Assembly (NCBI GenBank): GCA_027603945.1
Contig: JADIIU010000048.1
Coordinates: 1 to 64,000, forward strand
Source: Terramyces sp. JEL0728
Taxonomy: Eukaryota; Chytridiomycota; Chytridiomycetes; Rhizophydiales; Terramycetaceae
Reading direction: 5' to 3'
DNA: 64,000 nucleotides
Shown one piece after another: positions 1-9,592 of this stretch. The position numbers and the translations under genes were made by a program. Position 1 is the first letter of the stretch. Each line of letters opens with the position of its first letter. The notes beneath the pieces are model-generated. The model was not told the origin of the DNA and searched no databases. It was given only the letters and a program-made list of their open reading frames with translations.

Positions 1-528
1 AGCTGCTCTCATTTTGGAAAAAAAAAGATATTTTCCGACCCAACAATTTTCATTCCCCTTAAATAATTGGAATTGTATTTTTGATCTGCAATCTCTTTAC
101 TCTATTTAAATAATGGTTGGAAACGATTGCTTATCCACCTGTGTGTTACTTACAAAATAGTCTTTGCGAGATATCTCAAATATACTTTCAAATACAGCAG
201 TGCATGATACAATTTTGTGCACCGCAGAAGCTTCCTGAATGTTGATTGGTATCACAGTATTCTAAACGAGATTCCATTAAACTTGCCTTAACCCTATGAT
301 GTAGAGTATCCGAGCTTAAATCATGAGTGGAATCCACATAGCAAAAAAGTATCAAAATCACAAGGTGTTCAAGTGATTTGCACTAGAAATCACAAAGGAT
401 AGTACTATAAGGAGTCGGTTGTTTCCAGGTCTCTTCCGAAATTTAATCAGAATGGTTAGAACCGTAGATTTGAAGATGCATTAATACAATTACACGTGAT
501 AGTTTCATATCTGAGTCAGTCAAAAATT

Positions 529-1026
529 TTAAAAAATGGACAAATACAAAAAGCAAAAGGAGGAACTAGTTAAATGAGTTTGAGCAAATCGATAGAGAGT
601 CTTTCGAATTCCTTTGACAGCCTTTGACCCAACAACTTTTCCTCTGAATTCGTAGTATTTCTCTTCTTTCAATACAGTTGCTTTCTTTGTCGCACTTTTG
701 ATAATATCTAACCATTCTTTTCGGACTGTCTTCAAGTCTTCTTTGTCTTTCTTCAAGTCTGCTATTTTTTCTATTAACTCTTCCAAATCCACTTCTATCA
801 GAGGACAGTTCTTCCCTTAATATTTGCAAGCGGTATCTCATGGTGATGATCCTGCTTCTGTCTTCAACGGCATGCATAATAATCGATCGTTGCCCAAATA
901 TTGTTTTTGAATTATTGAAACCTTTTTAACTCCTAGAATATCACGTGAATTCTGAGACAAATGTGGCAATTTCGGTAATGTAATATGCCCTTTTAAAAAC
1001 TTATAGTTAATTTTGTATAAGAGCAT
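529..1026 (-). other. possible relic or fragment of a coiled-coil coding region
   Basis: On the minus strand 529-792 is open and would encode a lysine/glutamate-rich helical segment (repeated LKK, KEDLK and KEE runs) that could form a coiled coil. Two neighbouring frames are open over 566-877 and 838-1026. I could not join them into one gene with the short GT-AG introns used elsewhere here, and no known domain is visible. It may be a decayed gene, an exon of a poorly resolved gene, or chance. Positions 1-528 hold nothing I can support. Confidence 0.2.
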
Positions 1027-1446
1027 TCATACAAACTTATACAATTTTTCAAAGGGACACTTTAAACTTGCCTCCAATTCATTAGATAAATTTGTGTCAG
1101 CATTTGTGAACAAGCTACCCCTAACCCTATGACACGCAATTTCACCCTGAGTGGATAGGGCATTGCGTAGAGTGAAAATTGATTCAATAAAGTTAATTTG
1201 CATGCAGCTCATTACCAATTTTATAAGGCTCAGTTTGATTTTCAAGCCAGGATTGGACAGATTCAAGTAATCTACAACCACTCTTCAAAATCCATTCAGC
1301 ATGTGTGGTTAACTGAAATTCGCAAAGGACTATTCTATCTTGAGACGGTATTTGTTTTTAAAGAATGTAGAGATGGAATTCAATCTCTTGCTGTAATACA
1401 ATCATGTCTTTATCAAACAAAACCACGACGCGTTTCAAGATTCCAA

Positions 1447-4392
1447 ATGATCCCTATTCCAGCAATACCAGCTGCTTTGCAGAACCAATTAGTGGAAGTC
1501 GGTAAAGCAATTTATGTCTGCTCAAAGGACAAACGCTTTGGAGATTTGTTCAGCGAACTTTTATACAAAATTGAATTTATCACTTCAGGATTAGAAAATT
1601 TCAAAGCAGCATACAATCCAGAGATGGAAAGCAAACTTAAAAACCTGTTGAACGAGTTGAACGATATTTTAACTTGGATCCATGACTTGAAGAAACAGTC
1701 AGTGTTAAACAGGATTGTCAAGTTAAAAAAGACAGTAAACAAGATTAAATCGTTTGAAAACAAACTGGATTTACATCTACAAGTAACTTTTACTAACTAG
1801 ATGTTTGGAATTGTCGCATCAAATCTGAAAAGTGCCTCAATTCAAGATCTAACAGCACGAGGCATGGAAAAGTATATCTCTTTTAAATATAGTCTTGAAG
1901 TTTCGCTCAAAGAAGGATTTCAAGCTCAAGGAAACTCTATAGATCAAGTTATGGCCAATTTGGGAGTATATCAGACAAATATAGTGGATAACCAAGAAGC
2001 AATCACTAAAATTATCAAAGATCAATTGCTAGTTGGGTTTAATCAACCCATGAAAGAGTTGCTCGACCATTTACAGCAGAAATCTGGACGTGCAGTGAAA
2101 TCAGCATTCTTGTTTAAATCAATTACTACATAGTGTTCCTATAGGGGTTTGACAGAATTAAGAATATTTGTCCAACATTTAGAGAAATATCATGGAGCTC
2201 AAGATAAAACTGTTTTGAAAACTCATCCAGTTGGTTAGTTCCCATATATGAATATACTTCTGGATTCATTGAAGCAAACACTTTTCTACAGTTTGATTTT
2301 GTAATTTATAGTTTTTACTGAGAACGGGAATTTCAACTTTGGTACAATTTAAAACCACATCTGAACGTGGTTCCGCTGCTAGGAGCATGTTTGAACACCG
2401 ATAAGCCATTCTTTGTGATGCCGTTTTTCCAACATGGAGATGTATTCAGTTTTGTATTGAAAACCCCAAATACCTCCATGAAAGCAAGAGTTGGCTTTAT
2501 TTTGGATATAGCCTATGCAATGAATCATTTACATTACTTTAATATAGTCCACGGCGATTTGAAAGGGGATAATGTCTTGGTGTCCCATACTGGTAAAATA
2601 CTCTAATCAAGATGGAAAGTTCCACTGTGCCATCAGCGATTTTGGGCTGAGCTACTTGAAGGTATCTGCAGCATCAAACTCAATACATCAAAGGACCGAG
2701 GCAGTTCGTTGGATTGCGCCAGAAAGGTACAAGAGAGGTTCAAAGGTTACGGGAGAAATGCTGGATGTGTTTGCCTTTGCAATGACTTCATACCAAATAC
2801 TTGCCGGAAAACTACCCTTTTCTGAAGAGCCGAATGACGAGGTGGTAAAAGAATGGATCAAGGATGGAGAAAGACCCGACAAGCTCGAAAATATACCTGC
2901 TGGAGTGTGGTCGGTGATTTCGGATTGTTGGGCCCAGAATCCAATAGAAAGACCTGCATTTGGACAAATCACCTCCAAATTACAAAAAGAATACAAAAAT
3001 ATTACAGAGACTAAACCATCTGGACTAAACACCAAATCCCTGGATGGAAAGGATGAATCATCAACGGCGTGCAATTCACCTTCTGCAACAAGGGCAAGAT
3101 CCAATAGTAATCGCCAATCGCAGTCACCTCGATTCGCTATTAATGCGATAAACCTATTTGCCGAAGCATCCAGCTCGTTAAACAAAACTATCGGTGCAAT
3201 GTCGTCAACGTTCAGCTCAACCTTACAGTCATTTTCCAAGCCAGTTGAAGCAAGCAATGATATTCGTCCAAACATTATTGACAGCGCTAAAGTAAATCCC
3301 AAATCAATAAAAATTGCAAAAGCTAAATGTCAATATATACAACAACACGATAACGAAATGTCGTACAACAAAGGTGACTGTGTGTGTATAGTAGATCCGA
3401 GAAGTGCCATGTGGAAAGCATTTCGATTTTCAAATAGCGCTGAACAGGGAAATAGAAGAATGCTTGTCGTTGATTCAAATAATTTTGAACTCGTTCAAGA
3501 AAAAAGCGTGTTTTCCATTGAAACTCCGTTTTACAAATCAAAGCCTGGTGAACTGCAGCTATATCGAGGAGATCAAATTGAAATTCTGGAAAATACTTTA
3601 TATGACGGATGGGTAAAGGCAAAAAACATTGAAAATGGTCAGACTGGAATGACACTACTAAATATAATTGCGCAGGATGCCATTACGACTGTTCCAGCAA
3701 TAAATATTCAAGATTTTTCAACCGACTCGCACATTACTTATGAAGACAGAGCAACACCGTTGTACCTCGAAAAGAACAAGAACAGATGGAGATTATCGAC
3801 GAACGTGATCCATGAATCCAGAGAAGAGAGAATTAGTGAAGGATCTAGCATGCATTTTGTAGTTTCAAGCGATTTTGGATCATTTGAAAAATTTAATAGC
3901 AGTATCGATTTAAAAAGGGGGGACGTTATTGCAGTTACCAAAGTCTTTGAGGACCGATTGACAGTTCAAAATTTAACCACCAAACGCAGCGGATCGATTA
4001 GAACCAACTTGTCCTCACTGAGTGCGCTGAAAATTAACGAATGGGAAACGCTAGAAGTAACTGTTGTAGAAATAGTTAATCCGCCAAACAAGGGAGAAAA
4101 GGCATTGGTACTATCGAAAAAGGATCCAACTTTGCTGCAAGTTTATTTGCTGACAGCCGGATCATTCAGCACAGTACATCAAGGAAACACGCAGCCAATC
4201 ATCCAAGAGTACCAATTCAGATTTGTTACAAATAAAAGTCATCAGCCAAAGTTCGGGAACGAAGAGCTTGCGGTTGCCAAAGGTGATATAATCATGTTGA
4301 AAAATGTATTTGAAGACGGATACGCTTTCGCAACAAATATAAATACCACTGAAACTGGAATGATTAATGTACACCTATTAAGATTGCAATAA
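1447..4392 (+). CDS. helical-bundle (MLKL/HeLo-like) - TKL kinase - four SH3 protein
   Basis: The N-terminal part (ATG 1447, chosen because upstream in-frame sequence looks non-coding) is an all-helical region whose pattern recalls the four-helix bundle of MLKL/HeLo proteins. An 18-nt intron (1783-1800, TACTAAC branch) joins it to a further helical stretch ending near 2133. The kinase C-lobe starts near 2345: VVPLLGACL, catalytic loop HGDLKGDN, DFGLS and WIAPERY. A 19-nt intron (2593-2611) sits just before the DFG exon. Four SH3-like domains follow at about 3310-3480, 3520-3670, 3850-4030 and 4207-4390, each with the GD turn. Between 2100 and 2344 I could not recover a glycine loop or the VAIK lysine, so the N-lobe has either unresolved introns or decay. 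The stop overlaps AATAAA. The architecture suggests a signalling kinase, perhaps membrane-acting; this is inference. Confidence 0.65.
1783..1800 (+). other. 18-nt intron (multiple of three)
   Basis: It starts GTAACTTT and ends TACTAACTAG, joining CAA to ATG in the same frame. As its length divides by three it is revealed only by its internal TAG. It is the shortest intron placed in this window. Confidence 0.7.
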
Positions 4393-4396
4393 ATTG

Positions 4397-4664
4397 ACTT
4401 TGAATCAGTGTAATAATGTTGAACTGGCGGTGAAGCTTTTGAATCAGATGGTATTTCGCCTGTATGGCCGCAAAGGCTTCTCCATGACCGCCAAGGACGT
4501 CTGCAAGTGGAAATACAATTCTTTTTTCCTGCGATTGTAAATAAAACTGGTGTCTGGGCCAAACTCTGGTATTAGAAGCCTTCTCATCTTTGATTGGCGC
4601 TTATTTCTTGATGCAACTGTTGAACAATGGTCTCTGTGGTGATTTCATTGAGTCACCTGCATAG
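4397..4664 (+). pseudogene. possible degenerate RNase III-like fragment
   Basis: Two short open stretches (4397-4540 and 4545-4664) lie between the kinase and the thaumatin-like gene. The second would encode VLEAFSSLIGAYFL, reminiscent of the ADVVEALIGAYYL segment of Dicer/RNase III domains. There is no start codon and stops separate the parts, so at best this is a relic. The rest of the gap up to 4855 shows no coding signal. Confidence 0.2.
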
Positions 4665-4855
4665 AGTGGTGCTTATGTCCGGGTGGTACAGGCTAAACAT
4701 TTATCACCTTGTTGTCACGTTCTTTCTCGGTGTTCTTTGCCCTCCTTTTTAGAATCTTCATTTAGCTCAACCAAACAGTCACATGGAATATTATTCGTGA
4801 AGAGAAAGATCTGGGCGTACAAATTATAAATACTGCTAAAGATGTAGGGTTGTCA

Positions 4856-6047
4856 ATGATTTCCTTGTTGGTGTCTGGTGCATTTTGTCTTGTCTCTCAA
4901 AAGCGAAATACTGCTACTGCCGGACGTGTCATTAATGTGGTAAACAACTGTGCTGCTCCTGTAACCCTCAACTTCATTTCTGGTGCTATTGGCTACAGAG
5001 CCGGGTTGAACCAGTGTAACAGCGACGGTGATTGCTTGGATGGTGGTTCTTGCAATCTTCAAAACCATATCTGTTTCTTCAAGCAGCCTCAAATCAACGG
5101 CGGGAAAACTTTGAACCAGGGCCAATCCAACCAGCTCACTTTTCCATTCTACAACAACGAAGGGCCTGTTTGGAGCGGAAACATTGAAGGATGTACAGGG
5201 GCAACCTGTGGATCAAATGGCATCAACAAGAATCCAAACACTGCCAAAGCTGAATTTACTTTGCAAAGAAGAGATCTCGATTTCTATGATATCACTGTGA
5301 TTGATGGTAATTATCATTAACGTAGGCTTTACTATTCCAATGGAAATGCGCGCCGACGTACCTGACAGTGTCTTGACTTCTGATCCTTATTTCTGCACCA
5401 ATCCTGGAAGCCAATCTCCAAGAAACTCGCAACTCGGTGTTTGTAATTGGAACCAGCAACCTCCAACACCATACCAATTATGGGTATCTGGTGACCGTTT
5501 CTCCCCTTCTTGTTCTGCAGACAGAGATTGCCAGTCAGGTTTAAAGTGTGGGATCCCATCTCAAACCCCAGGATATGACCCTTCAAACGATTTGCACTGT
5601 GGTCAATTGTTAGGATACTGGTCGCCAGAAAAAGCGTGTGGGAATAACCAGTGTGGTATGAACTTGGGCAGTCCAAACAATGGATTCAACTTGGGTGTAT
5701 TATTTGGCTGTACAAATGGTATTCCTTCCTGCTACCAAGATGCTGCTCATACCAACCAAGGCTGTTGTGGATGTCAAAACTGGAATCAAGTGGGAATCAA
5801 AGTTCCAGGTAGCACCCAACAGTGTACTTTTGTAAACCCAAACTGGACCAATTTAGTTCTCCCTTACTTGAAGTGGATGAAGCAATCTTGTCCAACTTCC
5901 TATGTATATCCGTATGATGACAAATCAAGTACTTTTGTATGTGCTGTTTACCAACAAGGCATTGATCCGTTCCACCCTTCTGCAAATACAAACAATGTCC
6001 AATACACTGTGACTCTCTGTCCTGGGAACAGTAAAATCGTCCGGTAG
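4856..6047 (+). CDS. thaumatin-like secreted protein
   Basis: About 390 residues, two exons (4856-5306 and 5326-6047). Start is ATG 4856 and a short hydrophobic signal sequence (MISLLVSGAFCLV) follows. The thaumatin signature is visible: many paired cysteines, DITVIDGFTIPMEMR across the splice junction, CPTSYVYPYDDKSSTFVC and a terminal YTVTLCPG. The 19-nt intron GTAATTATCATTAACGTAG at 5307-5325 lies inside the diagnostic VIDGF motif; without its removal the protein stops early. A cysteine-rich insertion (about 5510-5640, CSADRDCQSGLKC) is extra to the simplest thaumatins. Such proteins bind or cleave beta-glucans and act outside the cell. An AATAAA lies just past the stop. Confidence 0.9.
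5307..5325 (+). other. 19-nt micro-intron, type example
   Basis: The sequence GTAATTATCATTAACGTAG has a GTA start, a CATTAAC branch-like motif and a TAG end. Removing it reconnects the thaumatin VIDGF motif, a strongly conserved family signature, so the splice is well supported. Confidence 0.9.
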
Positions 6048-6115
6048 GTTCTTTCAATAGAATAAAAATCATGCTTTTCAAATCGTGCAATGATATCAAC
6101 ACCGAAAAAGTCTTT

Positions 6116-7000
6116 TTATTTACGAAGTGTGCCTTTGTAGCAAGGTTCAAAGCAATCAACCAGATTGATTGTTTTTTCCAAATCAAAATGAACCAGATCC
6201 TTGGGTAAAGTTTTCAAACCCAAAACTTTGAGATTATCAATCAGCTTATCCGCTACAATTAATCAAACAAACCTAAATTTTGTTCTTTTTCACTCGGCTT
6301 GAATTGTCGTTTTTTGAATCTCTTGCTCTGCAGATCTTTTAGTTCCTTGATCAGCGTGGTATTTTCATAAAGTAACAAATCAAGAAACTTTGGTGAAGGA
6401 TTCTTTCTGCTTTCACTCAATATTTCTGGCAATTTTTGAATTTTTTCCAAATCCACATCCAACTCAACATTGATTTCATCATCCTTTTCTTTTAATTCAT
6501 CCAAATCAAAATCTATACATGAATTCCAGCTTACCAAAGTCCAAATCTACTCCTTTTGCACTCTTTTTTGTTCCATCAAACACATCTCCACTGATATCAT
6601 CATTTTCAAACACAAATTGAACACGCACACCAGTCAATGCCGATTCGTGACCGGAAAAGCAAGAGAATCCGGAATCAATTTGTGGAGCAAATGAACAAAA
6701 CAATCCATAATCCTTGAATATAACTGGCTCCTGTTTTTTGACATGTTTTGGGTTAATTTTACCCAGCTTTGGCTGATTGCTAATTTCTGGGGTGGGAATA
6801 ACCAACAGCTTTGATTCTGAAGGAACAGAAGAGTATAAAAAGTTTCCATTGTCATCACGCTGCACTGATACAAACTTTTCGTTTGAAAAGTACTTTTGAA
6901 AAGATGGATCTGCAGCAATAACATCTTTTTCAGTCTTTTTGATCTTTAGCTTTGGATTCCTTGCTTTGAGGATATTGTAAATTACATCAACTTCCGCCAT
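6116..7000 (-). CDS. BRD7/B​RD9-like DUF3512 protein without bromodomain
   Basis: Three exons: 7000-6535, 6512-6273 and 6252-6116, separated by a 22-nt intron (6513-6534) and a 20-nt intron (6253-6272). The middle carries DYGLFCSFAPQIDSGF, matching from memory the DYGPFSSFAPTYDSTF motif of human BRD7/BRD9. The C-terminus (ENTTLIKELKDLQSKR, then LADKLIDNLKVL) matches the end of the same DUF3512 region. In animals these proteins are chromatin-remodelling (ncBAF/PBAF) subunits that read acetyl-lysine through a bromodomain. Here none is present at the roughly 280-residue length, so it would be a scaffold rather than a reader. Its ATG is only 30 bp from the divergent gene at 7031. The stop overlaps AATAAA. 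Confidence 0.75.
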
Positions 7001-7030
7001 TAGATTGAAATTTTAAAAGAAATCTTGAAA

Positions 7031-7369
7031 ATGGGAAACTCTCACTCTAAAAGACAGTTGAACAAAGTCTTGACCAAGCCAATACCTTCGCAAGCTAGAG
7101 CAGCAAATTCGGAACAACTAAACACTCAACCCCCGCAGCCAATCCAGCCAAAAGTTGAGCAAGAAATCTCAAAAGCGAATCTAGACTTGCTCAAAAATAT
7201 GAAAATAACAGATGTTAAAGTAAATCTTGGGACGAATAACCATTTGGACATTTTGAAATCAAGACGAAATCAAGCAGAAACAGGTGTCACTGTCGATACA
7301 TTTGATTACAAGAATAGCAAGTATTACAACTTGCCTGTTTTTGAAGGTGACAGAGTAGTTTGGAAATAA
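7031..7369 (+). CDS. small protein with predicted N-myristoylation signal
   Basis: 112 residues starting MGNSHSKRQL at ATG 7031. Glycine at position 2, serine at 6 and following basic residues fit an N-myristoylation signal, so the product probably sits on a membrane. The middle is rich in proline, glutamine and asparagine, and the C-terminus holds a short acidic/aromatic segment (TVDTFDYKNSKYY). I do not recognise the family. It is divergent from the DUF3512 gene with only 30 bp between the start codons. The stop overlaps AATAAA (AAATAAATA), suggesting a very short 3' UTR. Confidence 0.6.
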   Translation: MGNSHSKRQLNKVLTKPIPSQARAANSEQLNTQPPQPIQPKVEQEISKANLDLLKNMKITDVKVNLGTNNHLDILKSRRNQAETGVTVDTFDYKNSKYYNLPVFEGDRVVWK

Positions 7370-7498
7370 ATATTTTTAAGTTGTTGCCAGGCAGACAGCT
7401 CATGCATGAATCAGCTTACTTTGCTCGATATAATATTTCAGAACAAAGCTGTTCTCAAAGGCGGTCAACTAACTGCATCATGCCGAAAACATTTGTTT

Positions 7499-8202
7499 TT
7501 AGTAAAATGAGTTTATTTCATTAATCATAAATTCATTTCCGTGTACAAAAGATTGATTCCCAAATGGAGCCAGCAAACACAATATTTCCAATTCAATCAA
7601 GCTACTTCCCAAAACAATTTCAACATTTCCAATACTTTTGATTTCTCTATAAACGCTGCAGATATAATCCAGTAATTTGTAGTTTACACGCTGTTTACCA
7701 CCATTCAACAAAAACCTTTTTGTTTCGTTGTATTCCTTTACAAAAGTGATAATTAGTTGGTTAATGTATGAGCTGTAAAAAGACATGTTTGTTGTATTTT
7801 GGAATAGGTGGGTCAAAAGAGGTTTGGATTGTTTAATGTGGTCAGCTAGGCTAGTATTGATTTTGAATAGTTCAAAGCAAGTGAAATCAAATACATGCTG
7901 TTGATACAATGTTTCAATTGGCTTTTGAAATACTCTTTTGTGCTGAAAATACAGTGTGTTTCTCTGTTTCCTTTTCTGGACTTTAGTTCTTTCTGCTTTC
8001 GCCTATTATCAAGAGGAGGTACTGGTATTGCAACAGAGTTTACTTTGAGGATTAATTGTTGGGCTTGAATTAGATGCAAGTTTTTAATCCTTTCATGTAA
8101 TTCTGCGTGTAAATTCCGTTTGAATGCTTCTCTTATTGATTCAGTTGTTGGATTGGTCAGGTAAGCAACCAGCATTATGAAATCTCGTGCAAGTATCTGC
8201 AT
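7499..8202 (-). CDS. hypothetical protein, two exons
   Basis: Exon 1 (8202-8023) starts MQILARDFIM; a 20-nt intron GTACCTCCTCTTGATAATAG (8003-8022) joins it in phase 0 to exon 2 (8002-7499). The product has about 227 residues, mostly alpha-helical in character, with a lysine/arginine-rich stretch just after the junction and a hydrophobic C-terminal part. I recognise no family and see no signal peptide or clear membrane segment. The single good splice solution, which extends the frame by about 165 codons, makes a real gene likely. Confidence 0.55.
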
Positions 8203-8322
8203 TTCGTTATTGAAATAACCCCGTGCTATTTATATGCATGTCTTCAAGACTTTCTTATCCGATTGGCCAACTTTAACTCTATTTAACTGAACAAACTTTG
8301 ACATAAAAAAGCAAATCACGAA

Positions 8323-9527
8323 ATGAATATTCCGATATTTTTATTCAGGATAATTTTGTTTTCACTGCTAATATTTCACTACTATTATGTTACTTCACCA
8401 CTAGTTTCACTTTACTTTTTGTTTACTCTAGAGTCTTGGTTTTATGCAATGAACATGGATATTCTTGCAAGACTAAAGATTGACCTCAACGTTGGTATTT
8501 GTTGCTGATCCATAGGTAACGAGAGATTAATCCATAGGTAATGAGAGATTAATCCATAGGTAACGAGAGATTAATACCAGGAAACGCCTATAAATTATAT
8601 ATAACAAGTAGCTGGCTGTCTCTGTTTTGCTTTGTGCTGACCCTACCGTACGGAGAATACGCTGGACTGCTACTCACAATCGTATATTTCATTATGCCAG
8701 TCAAATTCATGAGAAAAGAGCGATACGGATTCTTGCATTTGATTTACAAAATGTTTGTTTCTGAACCAATCGATTTACAGACTTTGTTAATAACGGATAT
8801 TTCAACTTCATTCTCAAAAATATTGGCACAGATTCCCATCCACTTGGCTTCGTTTACCAAACAGGACTCGCTTGTTTCGTTTATTGTTTGTATTCCGTAC
8901 CTCTTGCGGCTTAAACAGTGTCTAGGTGAAGCAAGGTTGCTCATAATTTACTCTAGGTATTAAACAGTTGATGTAGGTTTCTAAATCCTAATCAAAAGGT
9001 TGAACGATTACTAACTAGAGGCATAGCAATGTGTTGATGTTTAAAAAGATTCACTTGATGAACGCACTAAAGTATTTCTCTGCACTGCCGGTTGTGATAT
9101 TGGGGCATTTCGTAGGGAATATGGTTTTCATGAAGGATCTGCAAAAGAATGAAATTTACTATTCATGGCAAATTCATATTAATTCAGGATAGCTTGTATG
9201 TTTATCAACAGTACTTTTTCACTGTACTGGGATATTGTAATGGACTGGCACTTGTTTAATTTCATTTCGCTGTTGCCGACAAGTCCAACGATTCTGCGCA
9301 GCAATATGCAATTTCATCCAGCATTTTACTATATGGCAATCATATCAAATACGGCATTTCGATACTTGTGGATTCTGAAAATCTATTTTATCGAGAATAG
9401 TGAATTAGACTTTGGTTTGAATATCATAGAGATTTTTAGAAGATTTGTGTGGGTGTTTTTTAGGCTGGAGAGGGAAAAGAGTACAAATACACTGATTTCT
9501 GTAAAGGAAGAAGTTGTGGAATTTTAA
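8323..9527 (+). CDS. ERD1: Erd1-like EXS-domain membrane protein
   Basis: Exons 8323-8494, 8581-8956, 9021-9167 and 9188-9527 give about 344 residues (1035 nt including stop, a multiple of three). The C-terminal half is an EXS domain (ERD1/XPR1/SYG1 family): ALKYFSALPVVILG, FSLYWDIVMDW, then LEREKS near the end. Several membrane helices are evident. Yeast Erd1 is a Golgi protein that recycles phosphate and aids retention of glycosyltransferases and ER proteins; its length (362 residues, from memory) is similar. The first two introns are 86 and 64 nt and each looks like several micro-introns in tandem. The third, 9168-9187, is a 20-nt GC-AG intron whose removal restores the conserved tryptophan before IACMFINSTFSLYWD. 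The stop overlaps AATAAA. Confidence 0.85.
8495..8580 (+). repeat. tandem array of four micro-intron-like units (86 nt)
   Basis: Units lie at 8495-8515, 8516-8537, 8538-8559 and 8560-8580. Each starts GT, ends AG and is 21-22 nt. Units 2 to 4 are near-identical copies (GTAACGAGAGATTAAT then CCATAG or ACCAG), each with an ATTAAT branch-like motif; unit 1 shares the ATCCATAG end. There is no exon base between units. Removing all 86 nt joins NVG to NAYKLY and keeps the Erd1 frame. Confidence 0.85.
8957..9020 (+). repeat. 64-nt intron divisible into three micro-intron-like units
   Basis: Units at 8957-8976, 8977-8998 and 8999-9020 (20, 22 and 22 nt) each begin GT and end AG; the second and third carry CCTAATC and TACTAAC. 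Unlike the first array, the units are not obvious copies of one another. Total removal joins IYSR to HSNVL within the EXS region. It could also be spliced as one ordinary 64-nt intron. Confidence 0.6.
9168..9187 (+). other. 20-nt GC-AG intron
   Basis: GCAAATTCATATTAATTCAG has a GC 5' end, a normal ATTAAT branch-like motif and a CAG 3' end. No GT lies at a usable position, and only this excision rebuilds YSWIACMFINSTFSLYWD of the EXS domain. Confidence 0.75.
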
Positions 9528-9592
9528 TAAACACCATTTTCTAGGTATGCACCGATCTTTAGCGAGAAGGAAATGCAGGAATGATTACAGAT

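Noticed and set aside
1198..1446. In-frame extension upstream of ATG 1447 of the kinase gene
   Set aside because: The frame is open but has no good ATG near a sensible start and the residues look unlike the helical domain; it probably is 5' flank.
8516..8580. Ordinary 22-bp minisatellite inside an intron
   Set aside because: The unit boundaries coincide with GT and AG in every copy and the unit length equals that of normal introns here; simple satellite origin remains possible but does not explain the phase.
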